From Cavenderia fasciculata (taxonomy: Eukaryota; Evosea; Eumycetozoa; Acytosteliales; Cavenderiaceae): a stretch of DNA of 64,000 nt. Below the pieces are notes generated by a model, which worked only from the letters and a program-made list of their open reading frames with translations, ran no database searches and was not told the DNA's origin. Within the stretch, counting starts at the first letter, position 1; the number at the start of each line of letters is the position of its first letter. The translations under genes were made by a program, and so were the position numbers. The DNA lies in NCBI RefSeq assembly GCF_000203815.1, contig NW_004457737.1:1426001-1490000 (forward strand), read 5' to 3'. Below are positions 1 to 13,157 of this stretch, piece after piece.

Positions 1-1084
1 AGAAAAGAAATATTTACATTGGTTGGATTTTGTAAAGTAGTCAAAAAATAATAATTGTTGGTGTGGTGGGTGGGGTGTGACTGACTATAGTATAGTGAAT
101 ATGGGGATATGATATAGAAATGGAATGTATCTTCTCCTCAACAACAAAGAAATAAATAAAATAAATAAATATAAATAAATAAAAAATGAGATAATGACGT
201 TGGGGGTGATAATTGTATATATGTATTTATATATAATGTATAAATAGAATAGAATATGTTAAATCAGACAATGGTTTAAAAATGAAAAGAGATAGCTCTA
301 AAAGATATTTGTTATTAAATTTGGTCTACCTTGTCATTCTCTTCACCACCAACAACATCTATTGGTGTATATATATATTTATTTATTTTTTTGATTTTTT
401 CATTCAAAAGGAAGGATGGATATATACCCATATGAGGAATGGTTGGTAATGGAATGGAAGGTTGTTTTCCATTTTTTGGTTAGAGATTAAAGATGTCGAG
501 AGTCATTAAAATACTCTTTTGGAATTGATTCAATTCAATCGAATGAATGATGAAACCAATGCATCATTATGATTTCAATATCCTTTCCAAAATGAAAAGT
601 ATATTCATTTATATCAATATGTTGTTGTTGTTGTTGTTGTTGTTGTTTTACTTTATACGTAAATGATGAATTCATTAGTACAACCTATGTATATAGTTGT
701 TGATAACTAAATTTATCAATATCTATTTTTCTTTTATTATTGTTTTAATCTTTCTTGTTGTTGTCGTTTGAGTTCTTGTTCATTCCCCTCACCCACACTA
801 ATTTATAGACTGCAAACTCGGCTCTACAAAATAAGGGTAGGTTTTGGAGAAAGAGATGGGTGATCATTGGGTTCGTGTTGTCTCATTTCTGAAGAAATTT
901 TTTTTATTACTATTTAATTTTTATTTATATTTGTATATATATTTAGATATTGTCAACACGTCACAGAGATAGAAAGATTGATTAATTGATTGTTAATAAT
1001 TGGAGATTGATTAATTGATTGTTAATAATTAATTATCGCTTCTTCTTGTTGTTGTTGTTGTTGTTGTTCTTGTTCTATTGATAG
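1..1084. other. Upstream region of the Argonaute gene
   Basis: I see no convincing gene here. It is AT-rich with short T/A runs and a (GTT)n run at about 621-646. The last 150 bases, with repeated TTGATTAATTGATTG-type segments followed by another GTT run at 1045-1065, probably hold the promoter and 5' leader of the plus-strand Argonaute gene. Confidence 0.6.
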
Positions 1085-4000
1085 ATGGATACAAATATAC
1101 AGATCAAGCGACCCAGTGAGGAAGAGTTGCAGTATGAAGTAAAGAGAAAGAGAGACGGCGAGGACGGCGGATACTCTCATCCACCAGCTCATCACGCACC
1201 ACATCCTCCTCACTCTGCACATTCGTCGTACTATGGTGCACACGACCCATACAACAGACCACCACCTCCTCCCCAACAACACTATGACGCTCGTTCATCT
1301 CCCCCATCGTATGCACACCCTCCTCCTCCTACTCCTGTTGGCGACTATAGATCGTCACAACCTCCACCTCCTCATCCTGTTGGCGACTATAGATCTTCGC
1401 AACCACCTCCATCGTACGGTGCACCGGGTGCGGCATACGACGATCCACACAGAAGATACGATCAAAGTGGTGCACCTCCTCCCCCACCCTCCTCTGCTTC
1501 CCCTCCACACCATTACCACGATTTGAGATCATCTCAACCCCCTCCACCTAGATATGACCAACATCCACAGACGTATGCACCACCCCCTGCAGACTACCGT
1601 TCGTCGCAGGCACCTCCTCCAGCAGACTACCGTTCGTCGTCTGCACCACCTCCCGCCGACTACCGTTCGTCGCAGGCTCCACCTCATCAATCTGGATACC
1701 CTCCCCACGACCCCTACTATGGCCATCCCCCTCCACCAGCCAGCCACGACCCATACTATGGATCGTCGCACCACGGTAGCTCGTACTATGGCGCACCTCC
1801 TCCCTCCTCTCCCTATGGCAGTCACTACGCACCACCACCACCATCCTCGTACTCGCCCTATTCGCATGCTCCTCCACCACCCTCGCCGTACCACGGATAC
1901 TCGCATGCTCCACCTCCTCCATCTCCCTACTCGTCATACGACCGTTACGCACCACCTCCACCAGCCGCTGCGTCACCCTACGGACACCCACCCCCAGCCA
2001 GCCACGACCCGTACTATGGATCCCAATACGCACCACCACCCCCACCTCAATCCAACGGAGCACCTCCACCACCCCAAACCAACGGAGCACCTCCACCTCC
2101 ATCTTCCTACGGCGCACCACCACCTCCATCTCAACACTATGACAACAGAGGATCACCTCCATCTCACGGCGACCCCTACTACCCTCCATCCTCTTCTTCA
2201 TCAACTCCTGGTACAGCACCACCTCCACCATCATACGATCGTTATGGTCCACCCCCACCATCCCAATCTGATCAACAACCCCCTCCCCATCACAATGGAT
2301 ACCACCAACAACAACCACAACCACAACAACACCAACCACAAGGACCACCACCACCATTGTCATCGTCTACAGACTCTAGACCACCTCCTCTTAATCAATC
2401 TGGACCATCTCAAGAAGAACTTGATCATCAACAACGTAGCAAGATGCGTGAAGAATTGAGAGCTGAAAAGTTCCCAGAAGGTAGAGGGGGATACTCTTCT
2501 TCTTCATCCACATCAACCTCTCACTATGAATCTAGAACATCTTCAACACGCGAGTCACCATCTCATTCCTCCATCCCACCATCTTCAGTGGCCAATAATA
2601 CAATTATCCTTGGAGCCAAGAAATCATCCTCTTCCTCTTCCTTTTCCTCTACTTCCTCCTCCTCAATGGGTTCATCGTCAAGAGAATCAATGGGATCAAG
2701 TCTTGGAGGTGGTTATGACACTGATGAAAAGAACAAAAAGTTTGAAGATAGAAGACAAATTGTCAAATTGTCAACAAACTATTTCCAATGTAAAATTAAT
2801 TCAATGGTTGTTCATATGTATAACGTTGAATTTACTGTATGTAATTTTAAAAACATATATATATAACAACTAGAAAGTTCCTTTTTAATATTAATCATAA
2901 CCATTTATATATTTATATAGCCAACATTAGATAGTAGGGATATGAGAATTAGAACATTAAGAGAATTTGAAGCTTCTCTTGGACCATTCCAATTTGATGT
3001 AAATATTAAAGATGAAGAAAAAGAAGAAGAAGAATATTTAATCTAACTCTTATTTAACTATTTTTTAGGGTTCATCAATTATGATTGGAGTTAAAAAACA
3101 ACCATCAACTTCTTTTATTTCAGAGACTAATCATACAACTGTAAAGGTTAATTATATTAAAGAATTGAGAGAGAATGATCCAACTCTTATTCAACTTTAC
3201 AATGTTTTCCTTAAAAAGGTAAGATAGAAAAAGTCAAACAAAAGAAAGATATATTAATAGAGATTTTAATTATTTATTTCTTTTTACTTTTTTTTTAGTT
3301 GATGACAATGATGGATTATTCAATTATGGGAAGACAATATTATTCTTCAAAGTTGAAGCGTAGAATTGAAGGTGCAGATTTGGAAGTTTGGCCAGGTTTC
3401 TTTACAGCCATTTCTCAAAATGAAAGAGGTTTGTCATTGGTAGCAGATATTTCTCACAAGATTGTCAGAACTGAATCGGTTTGGGACTTTATTACAAAGT
3501 GTCTAAACAAGAGAATGAGAGAATCGGCCATCGAAGATGAATTAAAGGGCAAGATTATTGTAACAAAGTACAACAACAAGACCTACAGAGTAGACACTAT
3601 CGATTGGAATATGAATCCTAGAAATGAATTTGAAACTGCCACTGGAAAGATCACTTTCCAAAGTTACTATCAACAACACTATCCCAACCACAAGATCAAC
3701 TCTCTTAGTCAACCATTGGTAACCAGTCTTGTTAAAAGAAAGGGTACCAAAGAAACTATCTATCTAGTACCTGAACTTTGTTTTATTACTGGAATGTAAG
3801 TAAAACAAAAAAGAAAAAAGAAAAAAAAAGAAAGAGATCTTTATATTCAGAATTAAAACATTAATTGAATTTAATTTTTATTTAGGTCTGAAGATTTAAC
3901 ATCAAATTATAAATTGATGAGTGAATTATCAAAGATTGTTCATGTCAATGCCTCGGATAGAGACAAGAAACTTCGAGAGTTTGTGAGATCACTTAAAACA

Positions 4001-5471
4001 AATCCATTGGTAGAATCTGAATCAAAGAAATGGGGTATTACCTTTGCCAATGCAATGGAAGTTGATGGTCGTGTCATGAATGTACCACGAAACATTAGAA
4101 ACAATGACCCTATTCGTGGAACTTGGGTCTTGATTGCAAACTCTCAGGACAAAGGTCCCATCCCACAATTCATTAACGATCTTTGCAATTTTACAAAACT
4201 CCCACCACCAAAGGAGATCTATCTCAACAATCCACGTCCAGAACACTACTCTTCCGAGATTGGAAGATACATTGAATCCCAAGGAAAACCACTCTTTTTC
4301 TTTTGTATCATCCCCCAAAAGAATGATTTCTACAATCATATCAAGAGAGCTACGCTTATCAACCACAAAGTCATCACTCAATGTGCTTTGGCTAGAACCG
4401 TTGGAAGAGGTAAATCTCAAATCGTTTCAAAGATTACAAATCAACTTCGTGCAAAACTTGGTATGGCTCCATGGACTCTAGTAAGTAAAACTTAATTAAT
4501 AATTAATAATTAATAATTAATTAATAATATGAATTATTAATTTTTTTTTTTTCCAAATCTACAGAGTGTTGATAATCCAGTTAGAGGTGATTCAATGATT
4601 GTTGGTATTGATCTTGGTCATAATACTGATCAAAGAGGGTAAGTTAAAGAAAGATAGAAATCTAAATAATAATCATAATCATATTAATTAATTTATTTTT
4701 CTTTAGTAAATCTGTAGTTGGTATTTGTGCAACATTGAATGCACAACATACACTTTTCTATTCAACAGCCATTCTTCAATCACAAGCAGGAAAAGATATT
4801 ATTGAATCGTTAAAGCCATCGATGGAAAGTTCATTAAAGGCCTATTACAATCAAAACAAAAAACTACCCCAGACAATGATCATCTACAGAGATGGTGTAG
4901 GAGATGGTATGTTGGCATCGGTACACAAGTTTGAAGTATCGGCTGTTCGTGAAGCTGTCAACAATATGCCACAATCAATGGGTGCCAAACCAAAGATTGT
5001 ATATATTATCGTCAAAAAGAATACCAACACCCGTTTCTTTGATCTTAGTAATTCCTCCAACAATCCACAATCTGGAACTGTCATTTATGAAGGTTGTGTT
5101 CATCAAGTATGTATAAGGACTAAACAAACAAATAATAATAATAATAGAGCCTATAATATGTATATATATATATTGACCCACTATACTTTTTATTTATTTA
5201 GGATTGGTATGATTTCTATTTGATTGCTCAAAAGACTACAGTTGGTACTATCAATCCAACACATTTCCATGTGATTTGTGATGAATCGGATATTAACCCA
5301 CCAGCACTCCAACAACTTACATTCAATCTTTGTAACATATACTACAACTATGATGGCCCAGTTCGTGCCCCTGCTGTTTGTCAATATGCAAAGAAACTAT
5401 CGTTTATGATTGGCAGAAATGTCCACAGTCAGGCATCTGAAGATTTGAGTTTGAAACTATATTATTTATAA
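1085..5471 (+). CDS. Piwi-type Argonaute protein with long Pro-rich N-terminal arm (8 exons)
   Basis: Small-RNA-guided silencing protein. I read exons 1085-2836, 2921-2998, 3069-3218, 3299-3795, 3886-4480, 4565-4638, 4707-5106 and 5202-5471, all with GT-AG introns, giving 1271 residues. Residues 1 to about 480 are a disordered Pro/Tyr/Ser arm with repeated DYRSSQ and PPPP units. N and PAZ regions follow (about 560-830). The MID region keeps the 5'-phosphate pocket pattern (Y..xK....TQC near YNHIKRA and VITQCAL). The Piwi domain shows GIDLGH (D1040), a likely Glu finger near E1089, YRDGVGDG (D1111) and PTHFHV (H1203), so the DEDH slicer tetrad looks complete. YRDGVGDG is typical of the Piwi branch, and known dictyostelid Argonautes are Piwi-like. 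The start is the first ATG of the open frame. The C terminus (LKLYYL) fits the hydrophobic aromatic end usual for the family. Confidence 0.97.
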
Positions 5472-5707
5472 ATATATCAGTGACTATTATACAACACACA
5501 AACAAACAACAATAATAATTACACAACAACATTATCACCTCGGACTACACAATAAATTGATAAAATTTTCTAAAATATTAGGATTTGGAAAAACAAACTA
5601 TAACTTTTAATCATCTTTCATTGTAGCAGTTTTAAAAATATTTCTCTCTTTCTTTTTATATATTTATATATGTACATATACACAAACACACCGATGATTA
5701 TATAGAA

Positions 5708-5716
5708 ATGTTAAAC

Positions 5717-5748
<32 letters not shown>

Positions 5749-7830
5749 GACAGATCCAAATACATTGTTTACTGATATTGCAAGATATCGTATGGGTAAT
5801 GAATTGAGAATAAGAGGTAGATCATATTCAAAAAGAAATAATAATAATAACAATAGTAATAATAATAATAATAATACGACCAATAATAGAATCAACAACA
5901 ATGATGATCATTTCGATAGAGTAAAAGATCAATTAGTTTCAACTATATCATTAGACTATGTAATACCTAGAATACAGAAGGATAAATGTGCATATTGGTT
6001 ATCTTGGTCTCCCGATAGTGCTTATTTAGCGTTAGCAACTAGTATGTAAAAGAATAGACTACACTCAATATTGATTCAAGGTCGACTGACTCCTCTCGTT
6101 TACTTTTGATTTAAAGATGATTCGGTCGATATATTTGATAGTAGTTCAGGTGAATTATTGTATTGTTTAAAGCATCATACACAGGTGATATCGATTGTGG
6201 AATGGTTCCATACGCCATACTATAATAACAAGGATCTACCAGAGCACGAATCACTACCATCATACACTGGCAGATTACCTCGAAAATCAAGATCATCATC
6301 CTCTCTTACAAGTCCCTACAACTCTTTTGTTACTTGTTCACTCGATAATACCATCAATGTCTATAGAAACTTTAAACTTGTACAAACACTAACTCACCAT
6401 CAAGGTATTAACATAGTTGTAAAGTTTTATGCATATTATATATACATATTCCTAATAGCTTCTTATTCCTCTTATTTTTTTTTAGATTGGTTAAAATCAT
6501 TGGTATTATCACACGACGATCAATTAATGTTGAGTGGATGTGCAAGTAGTAATATTTGTGCATATGATATTCACGCTTCAAAGATTCTTTTTGATTTGGA
6601 AAAGGCACATCCTCATGAAGGAAGTGAGCTCAATACTATAAACACTCTAAAATTCAAGCATTCTGATAGCAATGTTTTCTTTTCTGGAGCTCGCTATGGC
6701 ACTGTGAGAGCATGGGATATTCGTCAACCGCTCAAACCAATCTTTAACATTCAGGCACACAACAAACTCAATTCTTTTCATTTCACAAGAGACGATCTAT
6801 ATCTCTTAACTGGTGGTCGTGATGATTGTCTCAGACTATGGGATCTTAGAAATATCTTTTCAGACAATGAATATAAAACTCTACTCTCTACAGAATCTAG
6901 TCAACTTTCAAAGTATGTCGAAATATATTTATTTATTTATTTATTGCAAACAATCTTTGTTTTTGCAAGCAAATGATTCATTTTGTAGTACTAATCTCTT
7001 TTATTTTATTTTAGAAGAGGAATAGTTCAAGAATATAAAGGTCATAAATGCTCTGGTTACAATATTGGATCTGCATTTATTAATAATGATCGACAAATTG
7101 TTTCAGGGTCAGAGGATAACTATGTCTATATTTATGATACGCAGAGTGCAAAGTTATTAAAGCGAAATCTTAGTCACAAATATGCTGTTCATTTGGTATC
7201 AGCATCACCGATTAAAGATGATCTAAGAGTGGCTACTGCCGCTATCGACTGTACCAGCATTCATGTATACAGTCCACAACCAAAAGAGGAGCAAGAACCA
7301 ACTCCATCGATCAGTTCCAAATTTTTAGGAGCCCAAAAACCAACAGATAAAGAAGTATCTCATAGAATCAGTGTGATCGATTACGTCAAAAGAATATCAC
7401 TCGAGAAATTAATGTTAAAATATGGTGATGAATTATTTAAATATTATCATAAACAAGTTAATCCTCAACAAATTGATCCAGAATTTGAAGAAATTGTGAG
7501 TATTTGGTGGAACAGAAACAAATGAAAAGAAAGAAAACTAATCAAACTTTTTCCTTTTAAATATAGTTTAAGGAAATTGAACAAGATTATCAATTATTTA
7601 CAAAAGAAAGTTTAATGATCGTTGCAGAAATGTTAAATATCGATGTTGGAGATGATCCTGAAAACCTACCACCAACAACTATTTTAAGACTGCTAACAGA
7701 GGAAGTTGATTTAAACCAATTGGAAAATGGTCGAACAAATTACTCTAATAATAATAATAATAATAATACTAATAACGATGATGATGATGATGATGATGAT
7801 AGTGATGACATTAGAGAGGAAGTAGATTAA
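5708..7830 (+). CDS. WD40-repeat protein with Asn-rich N terminus (5 exons)
   Basis: Exons 5708-6041, 6117-6404, 6486-6912, 7015-7495 and 7567-7830 join in frame to 597 residues. The first 60 residues are Asn-rich. A beta-propeller follows, with WD-type units such as WLSWSPDSAYLALAT, GTVRAWDIRQP, CLRLWDLRN and GSEDNYVYIYDTQ. The unit around KGHKCSGYNIG resembles the WDR25/DCAF class, but I could not settle on an orthologue. The last 120 residues are helical, then Asn- and Asp-rich, and not part of the propeller. Likely a scaffold protein, for example a substrate receptor or assembly factor; the exact role is unknown. It lies 236 bp downstream of the Argonaute gene on the same strand. Confidence 0.87.
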
Positions 7831-8128
7831 TCTACTTGATATATGTATAGGTAATAAATGATTATCGTATTTTATTATTTATTTAAGTTATTATTTTGGA
7901 TCATCGAATTGTTGATTTTAAAATTAAAAACCTTGACGACGAAAATTCTGGAAAGATTGGGAAATGAAAATCATGATTTTATGATGAGTATAGTATGTAT
8001 GGTAAGGAAGGAAATAAATATGTACCACAAAATGGGTATTATTTGTTGTTGTTGTTGATATTGTTGGTGGTGATGAAAAGAGTAGGAGGACAAGATCAGG
8101 TTCTATCTAGAGATCGGGTTCTCTCTCT

Positions 8129-11100
8129 CTATTGGAAAGTCCTCCAGGCGTTGGGTTGGGCGATGTTGTTTGTGGAAGTTGGGATACTACTACTGCTGCT
8201 TGAAAGTGCGTATTTGTTGTTGCCTGGTAACGATGTGGTTGGGTTTGGCTGGAATGAGTAACAACTCGAAGAAAGTGATCTGGTTGGTGGTGACAACTTT
8301 GTTTGTTGTTGTTGGGGATTCAACTGTTGTTGGTAGTTAACATTGAATCCACCAAGTCCATTGACTCCCGATTGGATTGACATCTTATTGAATAATGGAG
8401 ACAGTGCATTAACTCCGTTCATGAAAATATCGCCTGAATTGGACCCAGTTGCAAGACTAAAGGTTGGCGATGACGAAGTGGACGAGTTGGTAGACGAGGG
8501 TGTAGAGGCATAGTCGTTGTTATTGAGTGTTGGCGAGGGCGTGTTGTTGGCACTGTTGTTGTTGTTGTTGTTGTTGGACAATTGTTGTACGCCATTGGCA
8601 GCATCCAAAGGATGTTGATATCCGCGTTGTTGGTAGTGTGGAGGGGGGATTGACTGTTGCTGCAATGGAGCGGCAACGATGAAACGTGGTGGCAACTGTG
8701 ATTGTCCCTTGAAAGCATCCATGTGTGGTGAAGATTGTGGAAACATATTACCATTATGGTGTTGTTGATGATGGTGGTGATGGAAAGCATTATTATTACT
8801 CTTGGGTTGTGATGTTGATGATGATGATGATGGAGGAGATGGAATCTTCTGCTGACCATTTGTGGGTGGGAAATAATCAGTGTTGAAAACCGATGACGAC
8901 GACGACGACGAGTTGAGCGAAGGGTGTTGTTGTTGTTGTTGTTGGTAATGGTGATGTTGATGTTTTGGAAGCGACTGGAGGGGGTCGGATCCAGGACCAT
9001 GTACCATGGAATTCAACCGAATAGGATTGTTGTTGTTGTTGGAAGAGCCACCAACGTTGGATTTGATGGCAGGTGAGGATGATTTAACTGGAAATTCCCA
9101 TCCAGTTTGGGAGAGATTATTGCCAAAGTAATTATTATTATTATTACTAATGTCATTGGTTGCCCATAATTGCGATTGAACCATACCAATTGGTGGTGGA
9201 ATACTCATCCCACCATTAGAGTTGGTTAGCAATATATTATTATTGTGTTGTTGTTGTGGAAGTGGTGGTAGTGGTGGCAATGGTTGTTGTTGTTGTTGCA
9301 TTTGTTGTTGGTATTGTTGTAATAATAATTGTTGTTGTAATATTTGTTGTTGGTGTTGAAGTTGTTGTTGTTGTTGTTGTTGCTGCTGTTGTTGCATTTG
9401 TTGTTGCTGTTGTTGTTGTTGTTGTTGCTGCTGCTGCTGTTGTTGTTTATAATATTTATTATTATTGTTATTATTATTATTGTTATACTTGTTATTATTA
9501 TTATTACCATTCTTATTGTTATTATTACCATTATTATTATTATTATTTCCACCAATATTAGGACTCTTAATAAAAGAGGATGTGATTGATTGATTAGGAA
9601 TGGAACCCATGCTAGATGATAAATTGTTTGATGAAACATTCAATCCACCGTTTGAACCGTTGAGCATGACCGGTGAGGTATTGTTGTTGTTGTTGTTACC
9701 GCCAGCGGTATTAGAAGTAGATCCAGGTGAAACCTTTTTCTTGGAGAAGGAACAGGAAATCTTGACACCACAAATGAAATTCTCGGTAAAGAATTGAATA
9801 GCAAGTTCCGATGCAAACTCTCCCTTTTGGGAATCCTTAAAATGGACAAATCCAAATCCTTCATAGGCACCAGTTGAATTGTTTCTTGGGATATTGTAGT
9901 GATTAATCTTTCCAAATTCTCTACATTTTTGAAACACTTGTTTATGGAATCCTTGTGGTGCCTAGAATATTAAATAAATAAATAATAATGTTAGATTTGA
10001 AATGAATATTATTATTATTATTATTCTTACAAGTTTAGAATCAAAAGTAATATGAATACTTGTTCTTTGGTCACAAGAATCACTCCATTTAATCTTTAAT
10101 TCCTTGTCTCCCAACTTTTTGGCGTTTAGATGGGAGAGGGCTTGTTCGGCATCGTTTCTGCTTTGGAACTTGATGAATGCATAGTTGTTTATAAATACAC
10201 ATTCTTTGTATTCCAATTCACCAAAATGAGAGAATTCCCTTAGTACTCTATCTTGTGGTAGATTTGGATCAAGATTCTTGACATAAAGAGTGGAAATGGG
10301 AATAGCCCAATAAACTTTTAATTCAAAATTTCCAATTCCTACAAACAAAGTAAATAAAAAGTAAATAAAATGATCGTTTAAATATTTGATAAGGTATGTT
10401 GATGGATATTCATATTACATACTCATATTTTGTAAATTCATTTTACATTGCATAGCATCCTTTTCATTTTGAAAACCAGCAAATCCATATGATTGGGTTT
10501 GTCCGTTTGGATTTAATCGAAGTTTGAAACTAATTGGATTAAAATGTTTGATTCTTTCTGTAAATGTTTCACAAGTTTCTGCTGTTGGAATATTACCAAT
10601 AAATAAAAATCCTTTAAAAAAAACAATAAATAAATATTAAATATTAAATATTAATAAACAAATATAATATAATATAATAATCGTCTATCTATTTGATTTC
10701 ATACTCTTTTTAGTTGGAGTTTTCAATTCATTCTTTTCATGATAAATAATGTAATGATCGATAGAATGTTTTTTGTTTTGATAGTTTCCAATGTTGTTTG
10801 AACTATTGATCAGACTACCAAGAACATCTTCGGCACCTTCCATCAAACTTCCACTACTGCTACTCTTGCTAATACCGATTCCCATGCCACTAGTGCTAGA
10901 GTTGAGATTGCTGAGACTGCTGGTACTGCTGTTCAAGCTACCATTGCTGTCTTGTAGATTGATGAGTCCCATGTCTTGTTGAATCATCATTGACAATGGT
11001 GGTGGAGATGGAGAGGATGATAAAATGATATCTGGTTCATAGAATGTGTTGTGAGAAGAGGAACTATTGGATAAATAACTGCTGTTGCTGTTTCCATTAT

Positions 11101-11524
11101 TGGGTTTGGCAATAATATTTCCATTTAAAATCGGTGTTGTCAAAACTGAAGATGATGAACCCAAAAAACCATCACCTCCAGCACCTCCCAATATTGATGA
11201 AGAGATATTATGAGTATGACCAATAACCATGTTATTTCCATTACCAAGAATTACATTATTATTATTATTTCGACAAAATGAATTGGAATCTTCAAAATTG
11301 ATAATATTATTAAAATTATTTTTGTTGTTATTATTATTATTAATGATATTATTATTATTATTATTGTTGTTGTTGTTGTTGTTATTATTATTATTAATAT
11401 TATTATTATGATTAATATTAATATTATTATTTCCAAAAGAAAGCATTAAACAATCAGGTGAAATTGGAGGCCTAACTGGCATTGCAACGGGTGAACTTGG
11501 CTCGGTTGGTGTGGGTGGCGACAT
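8129..11524 (-). CDS. RNA-binding protein with three RRM domains and Asn/Gln-rich tail (4 exons)
   Basis: Exons 11524-10705, 10611-10423, 10338-10031 and 9961-8129 join in frame to 1049 residues. Residues 1-273 are Ser/Asn-rich. RRM1 starts at LFIGNIP (about 275) with the RNP1-like QSYGFAGF. RRM2 starts at TLYVKNLD with NYAFIKF as RNP1. RRM3 has IHITFDSKL and YEGFGFVHF. The layout of successive RRMs recalls poly(A)-binding or ELAV-type RNA binders, but I cannot name an orthologue. The remaining 500-plus residues are low complexity: Asn runs, a Gln run of more than 30 residues encoded around 9290-9450, and Ser/Pro-rich stretches. Such prion-like tails often drive RNP granule formation (inference). 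The ATG at 11524 opens MSPPTPTEP and is the first in frame. Confidence 0.93.
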
Positions 11525-12249
11525 GATTTAAATGGCCAGAGGGTGTTGATGTTTGTTGTTTAAAACAAGAAATAAATAAATATATTATAATTATTGTTGT
11601 ATTTTGTGTAGGTGTAGCTATTACAATTGTGTGTGTATATATTTATATATATATATATATATATATAAAATTGGTCAGTTGCACCAATCAAATCAAAATA
11701 TGATGGATGAGATGGATGGATGATAAAATTTAAAATATTTACAATGGAATTGAACAATGATAACAGCTAAAATTGTGTAAAAACAAATTAATGGATGATG
11801 ATGATGACGGTTGTAGTAGTTGTAAATGTAAAATTAAATTATATATATATATATATTGTATAAGAGGTGGATTATGATGATGATGATGAAAAGATATATG
11901 GAGATTTAAGGAGTGGGTTGTAGTAGGAGGAGAGGAAGGCTTCCCTCGTATATTATATTATTAATTTTGTTGTTGTTGAATTTATAAATTTAGAGTGTCG
12001 CTACTGCTTTGCTTGCTTTGCTTTTGTTGCTGGCAGGATTGGATGGGTGGGGTGGATTATTATTATTGGCTGATTGATTGCAAGTGATGACAATAATGTA
12101 AAAAGAGCGGGAGGTATTATTATTATTATTATTATTATATTACCAACAACTCCTCTCTCTATATTTAAATATAATTGAAAATATTGTCGTTGTTGTTTTG
12201 GGTTTGATTTGATTTGATTGTTCCTGAATGGTATCGAAAGAGTAGCAAG

Positions 12250-12272
12250 CAGGCAGGCAGGCAGGCAGGCAG
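12250..12272. repeat. (GGCA)n microsatellite
   Basis: Five tandem GGCA units and flanking partial units. It lies in the gene-free interval. Confidence 0.85.
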
Positions 12273-12386
12273 CTGCAAGAAGTGATTCTCTGTCTGTGTG
12301 TGTTTTTTTTTTTGTTTTTTTTTGGATGCAATTGCAATTCAATTGTAATTGTTGATATATACTTTAAATAATTTTAGGTCGTTATA

Positions 12387-12387
<1 letters not shown>

Positions 12388-12420
<33 letters not shown>
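12388..12420. repeat. (GTT)n microsatellite
   Basis: Eleven uninterrupted GTT units, noncoding here. The same triplet or its complement encodes the Asn/Gln runs elsewhere in the window. Confidence 0.85.
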
Positions 12421-12421
<1 letters not shown>

Positions 12422-12836
12422 GTTGGTGGTTGTTGATTTAATCAAAAATGTGAACTGCGACAATTGTCTATGGCAAGAGCTGCATCTGGCGGGGGTGTAT
12501 GGGAGGGTGGTGGCTGACTGGTTCCAAATCATTAAAGTGGAGTGTGAATGTGAATGTGTACAAAAGGAGGAGGAGGGGGAGGAGGAGGAGGAAGCTAGAC
12601 AGGATAAAAAGAGATTGTACTGAGAAGGAGAAGATAAAGATTTTTAATTATTGTAGAGAGTGGCGGGGGTGCGTGGGTGCGTCTATGTCTTTTTGGTATT
12701 CAATTATTATTATTATTGTGAGTGGGTGGAATTGATGGTGGTGGGTGGAATTGGAAAACTGTTGTTGTTGCTGTTGTTCGTATGTTGTGTGTATGAACCA
12801 TTTAATGATCGACCCGATTGTGATTGTATTGCTTTT

Positions 12837-12856
12837 GCTTGCTTGCTTGCTTGCTT
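12837..12856. repeat. (GCTT)n microsatellite
   Basis: Five tandem GCTT units in the gene-free interval. Confidence 0.85.
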
Positions 12857-13133
12857 GTTCGTCGTCGTTGATATTGATTGTTATTATTATTATGCAAAAA
12901 CAATGCCCACCAATATTTTTTTAAAGTAGAAGAGAAGAAGAAGGAGGAGGTTATTCCAATTCCATTGAGTGCACGCGTGTGTAGTGCAGAAATGATAGTA
13001 GTAAGTGGTGTGGGTAATTGGAAACCTCACTGAGCCGCCAAACTTTGATGATGAGAGGGTGGTGGGGTAGTACTATTCAATTTGGAGGGAACTACTACTG
13101 TAGTGGTTGGCTGCTTGGTTTTTACTATTGTCT

Positions 13134-13157
13134 GGTTGGTTGGTTGGTTGGTTGGTT
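13134..13157. repeat. (GGTT)n microsatellite
   Basis: Six tandem GGTT units in the gene-free interval. Confidence 0.85.

Noticed and set aside
1233-2459. Long overlapping frames rich in His/Pro/Leu on both strands
   Set aside because: Shadows of the repetitive Argonaute N-terminal arm in other frames.
9226-9639. Frames of Val/Leu or Ile/Asn runs opposite the RRM gene
   Set aside because: Other-frame readings of the CAA/AAT repeats encoding Gln and Asn runs.
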